A stretch of 64,000 bases of DNA, from NCBI RefSeq assembly GCF_008831285.2, contig NC_045145.1:4506723-4570722 (forward strand), in the 5' to 3' direction. This document shows positions 46,732-59,545 of this stretch, one piece after another. The notes under the pieces were generated by a model, which did no database searches, was not told where the DNA came from, and saw only the letters and a program-made list of their open reading frames with translations. Origin of the DNA: Nymphaea colorata (lineage: Eukaryota > Streptophyta > Magnoliopsida > Nymphaeales > Nymphaeaceae). The stretch's first letter is position 1. Each line of letters begins with the position of its first letter. The position numbers were made by a program, and so were the translations under genes.

Positions 46732-46980
46732 GCTATACCCACATCATTTGTTTCCCGCTTCAATGCCATACCCAAATTGCACTACCTATGTACATATATC
46801 CTAAATTCCTAATAATGTATTCCATTTCAAAAGATTTCACATTTTTTCCTTTTTTGTATTGTTTGCCATGTCCTTAACTCGCCGAAATCTCTTATATAGA
46901 TGTATTTATTTACATATCAGTTCTTTCCCCAACTATAAACTTACAAATTTGTATTCATCCGATCTGCGGACTCCAACAGA
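46455..46980. repeat. Single copy of the CRP1 upstream unit
   Basis: Matches the transposon-free part of each 546-bp unit of block A ('tacatgtcatcctcgtgc...' to '...ggactccaacag'). It carries an insertion near 46600-46655 and a 40-nt poly-A run (46691-46729). Confidence 0.85.
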
Positions 46981-46998
46981 GTTTCCTTTTCCTTTTTC

Positions 46999-47092
46999 TT
47001 TGGTTTCCATTCATGGATAGGTAAGCTGCTAAAGTGCACCTACAAATTGGTTTCCATTCATGGATAGGTAAGCTGCTAAAGTGCACCTACAA
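46999..47092. repeat. 47-bp tandem duplication upstream of CRP1-B
   Basis: 'ttggtttccattcatggata' plus the following bases to 'gtgcacctacaaa' occurs twice in a row here and once at 17029-17073 in block A. Confidence 0.9.
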
Positions 47093-47312
47093 AAAGAAAA
47101 TTAAGATGTTATGCCAAAATTCCATCTTATCCATTTTCAGTCTGTCTAATGAACCCGTCGCCATCTCCCGAACTAAAAAGATGATCACACATTTGAGTCC
47201 TTTGCATGTCTCTCGACTCTGGCAATCTTTAACTTCCATGTATACTTTTCTACCCTGCTCATTTGCACAAACTTTCTTTAAACTGTACCTTGCAGTGATG
47301 GCTACCGACTTG

Positions 47313-47318
47313 TATAAA
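47313..47318 (+). promoter_or_regulatory. TATA box of CRP1-B
   Basis: TATAAA in the same context as block A, 65 nt before the start codon at 47378. Confidence 0.6.
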
Positions 47319-47377
47319 TGGCCGCTAGCTCTAGGCTTCCTGCTCAAGACAAACATTGCACGAGCATCCACACAGCC

Positions 47378-47697
47378 ATGGCTCCTTTGCTTCGCTTTCT
47401 CCTCCTCTTCCTCTGCATTGCTCTTCTTTTTGCTGTTCTTGTTCAAGGTAATATCTCTCTCTCTCTCTCTCTCACTCTCTCTCTAGTTTTGTTGCATCAT
47501 TTACTCATTCAAACCAAAAATAAAACAAAGAAAATTTCATTAATAAAGTAGAAGAAAGACTGGATTAACGTCTATTTTACTGGATTGCCGGTGCAGGTGA
47601 TTCATGCTTTCAGCAGTATGGCCGCTGGTGCTGCTCCCGCATTCACAAGTGCTTCGACGTAGCTAACGTCTGCAATGATGCTTGCAAGAACATCTGA
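47378..47697 (+). CDS. CRP1-B: small secreted cysteine-rich peptide
   Basis: Exons 47378-47447 and 47597-47697, phase-1 intron, 56 residues. The signal peptide lacks one Ser present in CRP1-A (start MAPLLRFLLLF). The second exon is identical to CRP1-A at all 101 bases, giving the same mature peptide, GDSCFQQYGRWCC through CNDACKNI, with six cysteines. Flanking intron and 3' sequence do show substitutions. The likely role is as an extracellular signal or defence peptide. Upstream DNA differs strongly from copy A (one unit versus five), so expression could differ although the product is the same. The former 3' flank is now split by Copia-1 about 650 bp downstream. Confidence 0.75.
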
Positions 47698-48351
47698 GCT
47701 CTCTGCATCACCAACAATGTTATCTCATGGTGGCTTTATAGGAAACCACAGCAGCATTTTCGGTATTGCTGTGGCTTAGGATTTTATTTTTATATAATAA
47801 AGGTGGCTGATGAGCAGCTGCTAGTGGATATGGTTGTATCTGGTTCTTATTAAAAAATAGCAGTTATTACATGTTAAAGTCTCCATTTTCATTATGTTGC
47901 TTCAATTGTCTTTCTGCAAGTTTGGCTATTTTTTGGGAATTATTCAATGTGGAGTCAGATTTGATTTGCATACGGGCTATAAATGAGTCCCGATTCATCT
48001 GATTAGTCCAAAGCGTTTTGACAAAAATCAAATCTGACTTCGAATAGATATAAATTGATCTTCAACGGCAACTCAAACAATACGAAAAAACGTACAAGAT
48101 CCGAGTATGAACATACTGAATAAATATAGAAGAGATAGTAAAGCGAACGCACACATTTAACGTGCTTCAGCCATGAAAGGCTGTTCGAATCATGGTGATT
48201 CGTTCTGCATCACATGGTGATTCGTTCTGCATCACACACAGCGATTACATCGTTAATCAATATAAGGGATCTTTAATAACAATAGTCTCACAACAGCTAG
48301 AGAGACACAACGAGCAAAGAGTCGAATCAGCTTGCCGGAACATTATGTTGG

Positions 48352-49016
48352 TGTTGGGTCGGGTCCAGCCTCAAGTGGACCCGATCCAGCCCGTCACTTA
48401 AGTGACGGGCGGAAGAAAAGGAGGGCACGCGATGTGCCCCCTCTCTCTCTCAATCCCTCTTACGTCTCTCTCTCTCTCCCCTTCTAGGGTTCCGTTTTTG
48501 GGAAAAGAGAAAGGAGAGGTGTGGTCTCTCGTGCTCTCTCTTGGTGGCTGCATAGCAAGAGGAGAGAAGGAGAAGAAGAGAGGAGAGAAGGAGAAGAAGA
48601 AAGAGAGAAGGAGAAGAAGAAGAAAAGGTTGCGAGCATTTGGCTAGAGCAAGATTCGATTCCAACGAGGAGGCGGAACGCATTTCCTCCCAATCCACGTT
48701 TTGGGCATTCAATCGGTGATATTTTTTCCTTGTTTTCTCATATAGCTTTGGTGAGATATTATTGTTGGAGGGTTGGCTTTGTGTAGCCCCTCGTAGGACA
48801 ACTTATATCATTGATTATAGTGGATTGAGTTTTGGGTCGTAGTACCCCGTGGTTTTTACCCTCATTGTTTAGAGGGGTTTCCCACGTAAAAATCTTCTCG
48901 TGCATTTGTGATTGCTTGGTCGTTGGTTTGTTGCTTCTTGCATGATCGGTTTGGGCTATACTTCATTGTTGAATCTTTTTTAGTAGATTCGTGTTTATCT
49001 GCATTTTATCCCAACA
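48352..49016 (+). repeat. 5' LTR of Copia-1
   Basis: 665 bp, containing the palindrome CCCGTCACTTAAGTGACGGG at 48390-48409, then CT-rich and GGAGAAGGAGAAG-type runs. Confidence 0.95.
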
Positions 49017-49019
49017 AAG

Positions 49020-49032
49020 TGGCATCAGAGCC
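49020..49032 (+). other. Primer binding site of Copia-1
   Basis: TGGCATCAGAGCC, three bases after the LTR end, close to the 3' end complement of initiator tRNA-Met used by many plant copia elements. Confidence 0.8.
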
Positions 49033-49035
49033 AAC

Positions 49036-52000
49036 ATGGTGGATAACAAAATTGATTTTGGTACTAGCCGTATGATTAGTCTAAATAGGACTAATTATAG
49101 TCTATGGAAAAATAAGATGAAAGATCTCTTATATGTGAAGGCTATGCACCTCCCAGTTTTTGCCAAAGAAAAAGCCGATTCTAAGTCTGACGAAGAATGG
49201 GAATTTGAACACGAACAAGTTTGTGGTTTCATTCGACAATTTGTGGATGAAAATGTTTATAACCATATTCAAGATGAAAATCATGCATGTAGTTTGTGGG
49301 CAAAATTAGAAAATCTTTATGCCGCCAAGACAGGAAGTAGTAAATTATTTCTTCTGAAAAGATTGATGAATTTAAGATTCAGGGAGGGCAGTTCAGTGTC
49401 AGATTTTCTAAATGATTTTCAGGGGGTCATTAGTCAGTTATCCAGTATGGGCGTTAAATTTGAAGATGAGATTTTGGGATTGTTATTGCTTGCTACTTTG
49501 CCTGATTCGTGGGAGACATTTAGAGTCTCGCTTACTAACTCTGCAGCTAATGGGGTTGTTTCTTTAGAAACTGTTAAGTCAGGTATTCTCAATGAGGAGA
49601 TGAGAAGAAAATCTCAGGCTTGCTCTTCTCAGACAGAGGTTCTTTTCACAGAGAACAGGGGGAGGAGTAAATTCAAGAGTGACAGGGGCAGAGATAAAAG
49701 CAGAAGCAAGTCCAAATCGAGATATAAGAATTTGGAATGCCATCATTGTGGAAAGAAAGGACACATAAAGAAGTACTGCTTCCAGCTGAAGAAGGAGAAC
49801 AAAATTGGGGAGAAACAGGAGAAGAAAAATGACCGAGATGACAATGTCGCAGCTGCTGCACAACATGAAATGTTTGTTGTTTGTGATGCTAACATGGTTA
49901 ATGTTGCTAGAGACGATACTTGTTGGCTTGTTGATAGTGGTTCAGCTCTTCATGTTACTTCCCATAAGGATTTTTTCTCTTCATATATTTCTGGTGATTT
50001 TGGCACTTTGAGAATGGGTAATGGTTCTTTGTCTCACGTTGTAGGCAAAGGCGACGTCATTCTAAAGAATGCGAATGGAGCTCTATTGAAGCTGACAGAT
50101 GTGAGGCATGCACCTGACATGCATCTGAACCTTATCTCTGCAGGAAGGCTCGATGAAGAAGGGTATCACAACACGTTTGGTGACGGCCAGTGGAAGCTTA
50201 CCAGAGGTTCTTTGATTATTGCTCGAGGCAAGAGATGCAGCAGTAATCTTTATACTATGCAGACATCGATTTCCAGAGACATGGTACATGTGACACAGGA
50301 TGGAAAATCTATAGAGTTGTGGCACAAGAGGGTGGGACATATGAGTGACAAGGGACTGCAATTCTTGATCAAGAAGAATCTTCTACAAGATGTAAAGAAG
50401 GATAAACTAGATAAATGCAGTCATTGTTTTGCAGGGAAGCAGACGCGGGTCTCTTTCAAGAGTCATCTACCTTCCAAAAAGTCAGAAGCACTTGAGCTGG
50501 TTCATACAGATGTATGCGGTCCTTTGAAAGTAAGTTCACATGGTGGTGCACTTTATTTTGTCACGTTTATTGATGATTTTTTCAGGAAAGTTTGGGTCTA
50601 TTCTTTGAAGAGGAAAGACCAATTCCTTGGTGTTTTCAAGGACTTTCATGCACTGGTTGAAAGGCAGTCTGAAAAGAAGCTGAAGTGTGTTCGCAGCGAT
50701 AATGGAGGAGAGTACATTGGTCCATTTGATGAGTATTGCAGATCTCATGGCATCAGGCACCAGAAGACTCCACCTAAGACTCCTCCATTGAATGGCGTGG
50801 CAGAAAGGATGAACAGGACACTTATGGAGAGAGTTAGATGTCTCCTATCTGAAGCTAAGTTATCTGATTTTTTTTTGTGTGAAGCTTTACATACTGCTGC
50901 TTATGTGATTAACTTGTCTCCACATGTTCCTTTGGATGGTGATGTTCCTAACAGAGTTTGGTATGGAAAGGATGTATCCTATGAGCACTTACGTGTATTT
51001 GGATGCAGGGCATTTGTGCATATACCAAAGGATGAGAGATCGAAGTTGGAATCAAAAAGTAGGCAGTGCGTGTTTTTGGGTTATGGCCATGATAAATTTG
51101 GTTACAGATTGTATGATCCAATTGAGAAGAAGCTTGTCAGAAGCAGGGATGTTGTATTTGCTGAAGATCAGAATATTGAGGATATTCAGAAAGCAGTAAA
51201 GAATTCTTCTCATAGCAGCTATTTGCCAGTTGATGTGGATCATATTCCCTTGCAGAATACTTCAAGAGCAGTGCCAGATGATGATGTTGGGCAGATACAT
51301 GATATAGAAGGACAAATAGATGTGCCATATATTCCTAATTCAGATGACGAAGGTGACGATCATAATTTGGAGGGTTCTTCCTCAGATGTAGATCGACAGC
51401 GAAAATCCACGAGGGAGCGGCGTCCCTCAACTAGATATCTCGCACATGACTATATTTTGTTGACTGACAGTGGTGAGCCTGAATGCTATGAAGAAGCTAT
51501 GCATGATGTGCACAAGGAAAAGTGGATGGAAGCCATGAAAGATGAGATGCAGTCACTTTACGACAACCACACCTTCGAGCTTGTGGAGTTGCCCCAAGGC
51601 AAGAGGGCATTGAGAAACAAATGGGTTTTTAGAGTGAAACATGATGAAAACTCTCTAAACCCAAGATACAAAGCTAGGTTGGTTGCGAAGGGGTTCAATC
51701 AGAGGAAATGAGTTGACTTTGACGAGATATTCTCACCGGTGGTCAAGATGTCATCTATCAGAGTTGTTCTTAGTTTGGCAGCCAGTCTTGATTTGGAGAT
51801 CGAGCAAATGGATGTGAAGACAGCTTTTCTTCATGGTGATCTTGATGAGGAAATTTACATGATGCAGCCTGAAGGTTTTCTTGTGAAAGGTAAAGAAAAC
51901 CATGTTTGCAGATTAAAGAAAAGCTTGTATGGTCTGAAGCAGGCACCTAGGCAGTGGTACAAGAAGTTCGAGTCATTTATGGGGGAGTATGGCTACACCA

Positions 52001-53046
52001 AGACTACTTCTGATCACTGCGTCTTTGTGAAGAAATTCTCAGGTAATGATTTTGTCATTTTGTTGATTTATGTTGATGACATGCTTATTGTTGGCAATAA
52101 TATCTCGAGAATTTCAAGCTTGAAAAAGGAGTTGAGCAAGTCTTTTGTTATGAAAGACTTGGGACCTGCTAGTCAGATTTTGGGTATGAAGATCACACGA
52201 GATAGGAAGTCGAAGAAGCTATGGCTATCTCAGGAGAAGTAAATTGAGAAAGTACTTCAAAGATTTCATATGGACAAGGCAAAGCCTGTTAGCACCCCTC
52301 TTGCAACGCATTTCAAGTTGAGCACCAAGCAGAGTCCAAGGACAGATTCAGAAAAGGAAGATATGGAGAAGATTCCCTATGCCTCAGTCACAGGTAGTCT
52401 GATGTATGCTATGGTATGTACTAGACCTGATATTGCTCATTCAGTTGGGGTTGTTAGTCGGTTTGTCTCAAATCCAGGAAAGAAACACTGGGAAGCAGTT
52501 AAATGGATTTTGAGATACCTTCGTGGGACTAGCAGTTTTTCACTTTGTTTTGGGGCAGAAAAACCTATTCTTGTTGGCTATACAGATTCAGACATGGCAG
52601 GAGACATTGATGGGAGAAGATCTACATCTGGTTTTTTATTGACATATGCAGGTGGTGCAATTTCTTGGCAATCCAGACTTCAGAAATGTGTAGCATTATC
52701 TACTACTGAAGCAGAGTTTATTGCAGCTACAGAGGCGAGCAAGGAGCTCCTATGGATGAAGAGGTTCATGCAGGAACTTCAGTTCAGTCAAAACGAGTAC
52801 GTGCTTTACTGTGACAGTCAGAGTGCTATTCACCTTGGAAAGAATTCTACATTTCATGCAAGGTCAAAGCATATAGACGTGAGGTATCATTGGATACGTG
52901 ATGTTCTAGAGTAGAAGCAGCTTGTTCTTGATAAGATCCATACAGATGATAATCCTGCAGATATGATGACGAAGTCTCTACCTAAAGAGAAACATGATAT
53001 GTGTAGAGACTTAGTTGGGATGACTGCCTTTAAGGCAGTATATTAA
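49036..53046 (+). pseudogene. Copia-1 gag-pol polyprotein with three in-frame stops
   Basis: One continuous frame with no frameshift from ATG 49036 to TAA 53044-53046, about 1,336 codons, a normal Tnt1-type length. Order: gag ([11 protein letters not shown]), zinc knuckle [14 protein letters not shown], protease [12 protein letters not shown], integrase zinc finger and core ([39 protein letters not shown]), reverse transcriptase (MDVKTAFLHGDL, SLYGLKQAPRQWY, LIYVDDMLIVGN) and RNase H (ALSTTEAEFIAA, HARSKHIDVRYH). Stops: TGA 51709-51711 just before the RT core, TAA 52240-52242 in RT, and TAG 52912-52914 near the RNase H end. All catalytic motifs are otherwise present. The element is inactive unless the stops are bypassed, but its RNA could still be mobilised in trans. 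Confidence 0.92.
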
Positions 53047-53097
53047 TTTTGCTCATTCTGCAGGTATGTTCCCTCACTTGAGGCTGGAGGGGGAGCT

Positions 53098-53763
53098 TGT
53101 TGGGTCGGGTCCAGCCTCAAGTGGACCTGATCCAGCCCGTAAATTAAGTGACGGGCGGAAGAAAAGGAGGGCACGCGATGTGCCCCCTCTCTCTCTCAAT
53201 CCCTCTTACGTCTCTCTCTCTCTCTCCCTCTAGGGTTCCGTTTTTGGGAAAAGAGAAAGGAGAGGTGTGGTCTCTCGTGCTCTCTCTTGGTGGCTGCATA
53301 GCAAGAGGAGAGAAGGAGAAGAAGAGAGGAGAGAAGGAGAAGAAGAAAGGAGAGAAGGAGAAGAGGAAGAAAAGGTTGCGAGCATTTGGCTAGAGCAAGA
53401 TTCGATTCCAACGAGGAGGCAGAACTCATTTCCTCCCAATCCACGTTTTGGGCATTCAATCGGTGATATTTTTCCCTTGTTTTTTCATATAGCTTTGGTG
53501 AGATATTATTGTTGGAGGGTTGGCTTTGTGTAGCCCCTCGTAGGACAACTTATATCATTGATTATAGTGGATTGAGTTTTTGGTCGTAGTACCCCGTGGT
53601 TTTTACCCTCATTGTTTAGAGGGGTTTTCCACGTAAAAATCTTCTCGTGCATTTGTGATTGCTTGGTCATTGGTTTGTTGCTTCTTGTATGATCGGTTTG
53701 GGCTATACTTCGTTGTTGAATCTTTTTTAGTAGATTCGTGTTTATCCGCATTTTATCCCAACA
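53098..53763 (+). repeat. 3' LTR of Copia-1
   Basis: 666 bp. Its palindrome copy at 53136-53155 carries two changes (CCCGTaAaTTAAGTGACGGG). Confidence 0.95.
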
Positions 53764-54345
53764 GTTGGTACATGGGAAGAAGATATTCTCGCATTGAGAA
53801 GAGAAGAAAAATCTTCACATTGCAACTTAATATGCTTTCTCTTTTCAAAACTCTCTCGAAAGCTGTGTGTAACCACAACGTGCGCACTTCGAATGCAATC
53901 TTAATGGAGTCTAGGGTCCCTTCCCATGTTATTGCTAAGAGAGTGCAAAAATCTAAACAAAGAAACAATTAAGTCATGGAAACCCATCAAATCAAGAACA
54001 TGAAAGGCAAATTAGGATCCAAAGAAACAAAGAAGAGAAACAAAAGAAAGAAGCCAAAAGACTAGATTCTCTAGTTCCTAATCGAATTTAATGGGATATC
54101 TTCTTGAATAAGAGCTATAGTTTCCCTTGCAGGATTATTGTCCCAAAAATAATATGTTCTTTTCCACACCATATACTACATCTGACTCCGCTTCCTTTGA
54201 AATGAGATCTGATCAAAGATTGATTAATGATACGAAGCTGCAATCAAGCATATAGTGTCCATAGATTCAGCAACCTGACAAACAATATTGCAGGAAAGAA
54301 ATTTGCATTTCATTTTATTTTCTATTTCCACAAACCAGACACCAA

Positions 54346-54960
54346 CTAAATATTCTTATCATCATTTCTTGCCTTATTGAAGGCAAGTTTTTTGGGTTTT
54401 GCCGTCAACCTGCATATTGTTTGAACAATAATCATAGGTTGCCTAAAGGAAGGCCAAGGGTTTAGTCGAATACCTGTCTTCACCCACAGGTTTATCTCAG
54501 CTTGGTGCTTAGACAACCAGTCAGCATTACTAAAGACATGACAAATATCCTCCCAAAGTCCCTTATTTAAAGCACTTTTAGCAGTCCTCCTTCCTTCATG
54601 CCTATAATAATTCCTGTTCTTCCAAACCATCATGGAGAAACAAAGGACCCAACACTGCTTAATCCAAGGGAGCCTAAACTTCATATTCTTTCAAGAAAGA
54701 AAATCGTCCTTGAGTGACTGAGCAGGTACAATGGATGCATTGAATTTATCTGCAATGAAATTCCGCATGTGTTGTGCAAAGCTACAGTCAAACAATAGAT
54801 GGTGGTCTGATTCTACACTTCCCTTACATGTATAACATCTGCTACCTAGTGGAATTCCAATCCTTTGGATATGATCATCAGTTAGGAGTGTAACTTCCAT
54901 AGTTAAAACTGCACACCACTTGGCACGGGGAATAGCTTTGCAAAGCCAAATTTCCTTACT
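54346..54960 (-). pseudogene. LINE 3'-end relic, block B copy
   Basis: Counterpart of 18890-19520. Here 54346-54684 is open further (CWVLCFSMMVWKNRNYYRHE...), and 54691-54900 carries the zinc-binding-like C-x2-C...SDHHLLFDCSFAQHM. The frame break between the halves persists. Confidence 0.65.
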
Positions 54961-55182
54961 TGACCTTTCAACTTCCTCATCTATCTAATACAATCATAAA
55001 TTTCTCCAACTTTAAAGAGGTGGCATCCGATGAACCCCACCAAAGAGAATCTTTAACAACACTTGTATTCTCAATCAGATGCGGAGTCCACCTTGAGTCC
55101 GCCTTGAGAAAACAGCTCTATCTCTGATAAGGAACTTGAGATGAAATATTGTAGCTCCCTTAACAAATCTGTCTACCTCTCA

Positions 55183-55558
55183 TAGGTATGTCAATATATC
55201 GAATCTGGATCAGATATCCAATGGAACCGTTTCAGAAAACTCGCATGTGAAAAATAATTTAATATTGGATTAAGAAATCGAACCAGATTCGGATAAAAGG
55301 AATTACACCCAATTGAATTCAGACTTGGATTTGGTTGTACATAAATATCTTATCATACTAATTTGGATTCATATTGGGTTGTACATAAATATGTGATGCC
55401 CATTTTGAAAGTTAAAGGCAGATTCAATTTAAAATTTGGATTCAGATTCAGACGTGAATTTAATATCAGATTCAGATCACATTCAGATTGTGAAATCTGG
55501 ATTTGAATTAGCATATAAATATGTGAACGTCAGTGAATCCTATCTGCTGACATCCCTA
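55183..55558. mobile_element. hAT-like MITE, block B copy
   Basis: Left TAGGTATGTCA, right TGACATCCCTA (inverted match). Flanking 8-mers acctctca and accactcg match at 6 of 8. Counterpart of 19722-20097. Confidence 0.65.
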
Positions 55559-55559
55559 A

Positions 55560-58290
55560 CCACTCGTTAACTAAATATCCTATGTATATGTGATGTCTTT
55601 AAATTTTGAAAATTAGGCAAATTCAATTTAAAATTTGGATTCAGATTCAGATTAGACGTGAATTCAAATATTATTTGGTTTGCATTGAAATTGTGAAATC
55701 AGGTTTTGAATTAGCATACAAATATGTGGACGTCAATGAATCTGATCTTTGAGATTCCACAAACATAATGATAGGCGATTTCGATGTGCTCGGTATATTG
55801 ATCATAGATTTCCTATATCGTAGATTAAGAGGTGATTGATTGCATATGCATAACCTAGCTAAGGTTCATCACCTCCTTCCGGGATTGATCAGATTCTCGG
55901 TTGCAGCCATATATTTTAGAAATTGAATTCTACCGGCTGCCAAATGGCTGGAAATTTTAGTAAGCGTGCTAAAAAGACAATTAACACAGGGACATTAACA
56001 ATAGTCTAGGGTTTTTCAATGAATAATAGTTTATGGTCCTTCTAGTGATAATTTTTTTGTTTTTAGTCATCCGACAACATCTAATATCCATTAAAGCATT
56101 TCAATTATCATATATTGCATGTACAGCCTCAGCTTGGACCTTCAATGATGTTTTCTAAAATAGTATCACTGAAGATGCACTAATATTATTGGAATTTTTA
56201 CATGTAGTTTGGTAGCAAAAACACTCAGCTGCCCCAAATATTATAGCAGATTCATGTAACACTCGTTCTAGTGTTTCAAGAATCTGCTATAGTATTTGGG
56301 ACAGATTTATTAGACACTCTTTAAATGTCCTTGCTGCAAGCAGCCCATTAGGAGTTGTTTGGCATGAAGGACATTTAGATAGTGTCTCATGAATTTACCC
56401 TAGTGATTGGGACTTGAAGCTCGTTCTTCGAACCATAGTTCTATTGTTTATGAATTTACCTCAATCTTTAAGCACATGATTATGTGGAGCTCTCGAAGTG
56501 TTCCTGTTGTCAAACAACCCTTTAATGTATGGGTGGAGATAAGCAGCTCAATCTGAAACTTTGAGTTTGCATGTTCGACTTTAATGGACATGGGTCGAGT
56601 TATACGGGGCAGCCTCATGAGACTCGGGCCACTGCTCCAAAGTTGATTGAAAGTTTGTCAACTCTATATTTAGTACCCCATGGAAGAAAATTTCTGGCTT
56701 CAACCCTCCACATAGTTGAAGATGCAATAAAGTTGGGACCTTCAGTGACATTTTCTAAAATAGTCACAGTTGCGAAAAATGTGATATTGAATCTGCGGTA
56801 ACGTCTCTAAAGTAGTGTCACTAAAGATGTTGCTCAAACTATTTTGACGGGCATGGAACTCGCGTGAGTAAAAGAACACCTCCACTAGCATTTTTGTAGC
56901 TCGCGCCAAAGCAGGCAATGTGTCATGCCTATCTTTTCACTACATCAATAAGGTGACATTTTTATTTATCGTTAAATTTTTGGTGTTCTCCAAACTATAG
57001 ATTTTACTAGGAGGGGCGAACTATAGTTTCAAAAGAGGGTGAAAATATAATTTTTTCAAAATTTTTATGTAAGGGTAAATTAAAATTTTTAACCATTTTT
57101 TTTTTTTTTTGGAAATTTTGAGGGAGGGGACGGAGAAGGGGCAAAGACCCTGCCGGCTACCTTGGCTCTCTCCCTATAGAGAGAGAGAGAGAGAGTTCGG
57201 CCATGCTTTCTTGGTGAGAATACAGTTGCCCATGAACATGGCATAATTTCGTCAACATCATGAAAGAAACTCCAAGAACAAATAGGAAAATTGATCATGC
57301 ATCCACGAATTCTGTTGTATGTTTAAATTGGTCATGCACCCTGAAATTCTGCTGTATTTAAATTGGTCATTCTCCTGTGTGGTCACGAACCCACAAAAGC
57401 TGGTTATATGCACTAATGTATAATATAATGACCAGAATACTCGTGGTCAGCAAAAAAGAGTAGCCTTTTTATAAGCACAAAAAAATATAGTGAAAAATGT
57501 AAAAGTTCAAAAAACACATTTCTTTTATAAAATCCCGATAACGCTTTCTCCCATTACCACCTCAGATTATTGGCCCATAGTCCAAGACTTGGCATTTTAA
57601 CTTGTGATATTATAACACATTAAAAAAATATTAATTAACTTGTCATGCTCTTTGTGTTGACTAACTTGCCATGCTCTTTATATATAAAAAAAACTTTATT
57701 TTTTTTATTATTTTCATATGAAAGCGCCTTAAAATTTGAAATTTAAACTTAACTTACTCAAAAATTTCTGACTCTGCTACTGGTTGGCGGCATCCATGTT
57801 AAGTTCCACTTCCAATATATATATATATATATATGACTAATTGATAAAACGGAAATTACAAAGATATTACAAAATGAAAGTCAGAAACCAAAATAGTTCT
57901 CTCTTCAATGGATTAAATCGCCTACATTGCATTTGTTTATGGTAAAAACTGTGTAAATTCAAATGGAGCACTTAATCAGAATTCTTTCTTCTCATGAAAA
58001 ACGACAACTTATGAAATCTGTCAGCTGCAAGAACGGTACGCTTCCTAATTATTTGCAACACCAACTGGTGGGTGCTCTAACTCAATGTTGGACATATTCT
58101 AATTATCTGCATACTTTCAACTTCAAAAGGAAAAGGGGAACATTTGAACATATTCAATAGCATATATTTCTTATTTCTTTGTTAACCCTACATAATTAGG
58201 TTACTTGATTAAATGGATAGTTTTGTGCAGTGACACATGGGAATAGGGCAGTGGTATTCAAGACATACTAACTCCTTCTTTCTTTAACCG
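55560..58290. other. Non-coding stretch parallel to 20.1-22.8 kb
   Basis: No recognisable gene. Short frames at 56571-56801 and 57963-58160 have block A partners, but the copies differ mostly by amino-acid-changing substitutions. A short (TA)n lies at 57816-57834. Confidence 0.45.
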
Positions 58291-58555
58291 TAGGGATGTC
58301 AACGGATCTGATTCAAATTGGATGTACCCTTAACTATATCTTTTTTTTTTTTTATATTCACATATTTGTATTTGAATACGAACAAAGAAAAGTCATATCT
58401 GAATGTGAATCCAATATCCGGTTTTACAATTGGCCGATTTCTAAAATGGAAGAGTAGTAGATATATGATATTTTATGTATATCCATACCCAAATCCAACC
58501 GGTTGCTATTTCTTAAATTTGAATCAGTTCCGAGTTTTTAATCAGATACTAATTT

Positions 58556-58651
<96 letters not shown>

Positions 58652-58680
58652 GATCCAAATAGGATATGTTGGTATCCTTA
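58291..58680. mobile_element. hAT-like MITE upstream of CRP2-B, expanded by (TA)n
   Basis: Same insertion as 22776-23110 (TAGGGATGTCAACGGATC ... ggtatcctta), enlarged by a (TA)n run at about 58558-58649. Confidence 0.7.
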
Positions 58681-58970
58681 CCTAACGGGAGTGAAAAAGA
58701 ACAAAAAAATAGAAGAATGAGGAAAATAAAAAGTGAGAGAGTGAAAGAGGGAAAAGGAGCTAAAAGATATGTAGAGAGAGAGAGAGTATGTCTTTAGATC
58801 CAAATTAATGCATGCTAACATGGTTTTTCTTTTGACAAGTTGAATTGAGACAACCATGCCTAGAATCTCAGGATCCGGGTCCAGGGTCAGCATCTACTGA
58901 TCAGGCGCAGGCTACTATAATACATATGTAAAACGTATGATTCAAATGAACTAGTATGATACACACACAC

Positions 58971-59006
<36 letters not shown>

Positions 59007-59324
59007 CACACACACACACACATATATATATACACCTGAGTTGCATGAACCAGTGTGTATATATAATATAAATCTATTCAAACCTTAGCAGTAACCTTCA
59101 CTATCTCTGTGCATCAAAATCTCCTCCTCAGATACATGGCTACTATCTGTCGATCTGTTCTCATGTCATTACTATGCTTTGCAACTATGTGTGTTCTTCT
59201 CCTTCAAGGTAAGCCTGTATGTCCTTAGGCCTTACACTACCATCATTGCAGATTTGTGCTTTGGGACATGAGGAAGGGAAATTTGGCTGCAAGTTTCACA
59301 CAAGTTCCAGGCTTCTCTGGTGTC

Positions 59325-59545
59325 AACGTTTGCGAAGTGGTGTTTCCTAACCTGGTAAGACAAACACGGTGAAGGTGAAAAGGTCACCGTTCTGCGGAAT
59401 GTAGTGCTCACGTCGGTAGATGATCAGGGAAAAGTCATCCGAAGTAAACATTTGGGAAGTGGTATTTCCTCACCCTGGTACGACAAACACGGTGTGGGTG
59501 GAATGGTCACCGTTCTGCGGAATGCAGTGCTCACGTCGGTAGGAG
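59325..59545. repeat. Tandem duplication in the CRP2-B intron, unit about 125-130 bp
   Basis: The stretch 'gaagtggt(g/a)tttcct...ggtcaccgttctgcggaatg...gctcacgtcggtag' occurs twice here and once in block A (23827-23912). T-rich simple sequence follows at 59640-59880. Confidence 0.8.

Larger units (their letters stand above)
48347..53768 (+). mobile_element. Ty1/copia retrotransposon with intact LTRs (Copia-1, Tork/Tnt1-like)
   Basis: LTRs 48352-49016 and 53098-53763 with TG...CA ends, flanked by the exact target duplication GTTGG (48347-48351 and 53764-53768). The unoccupied site survives in block A at 18318-18322, so insertion followed the segmental duplication. The primer binding site (TGGCATCAGAGCC) is at 49020-49032 and the purine tract (GGAGGGGGAG) at about 53086-53095. 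The coding region is one frame with three stops. LTRs differ at a small number of positions, indicating a fairly recent insertion. Confidence 0.95.

Noticed and set aside
48402-48719. 100-codon frames in the copia LTRs (also 33740-34009, 36800-37069, 53148-53459)
   Set aside because: They recur in each LTR, differ by frame-changing indels, and reflect CT/GAA-rich LTR sequence.
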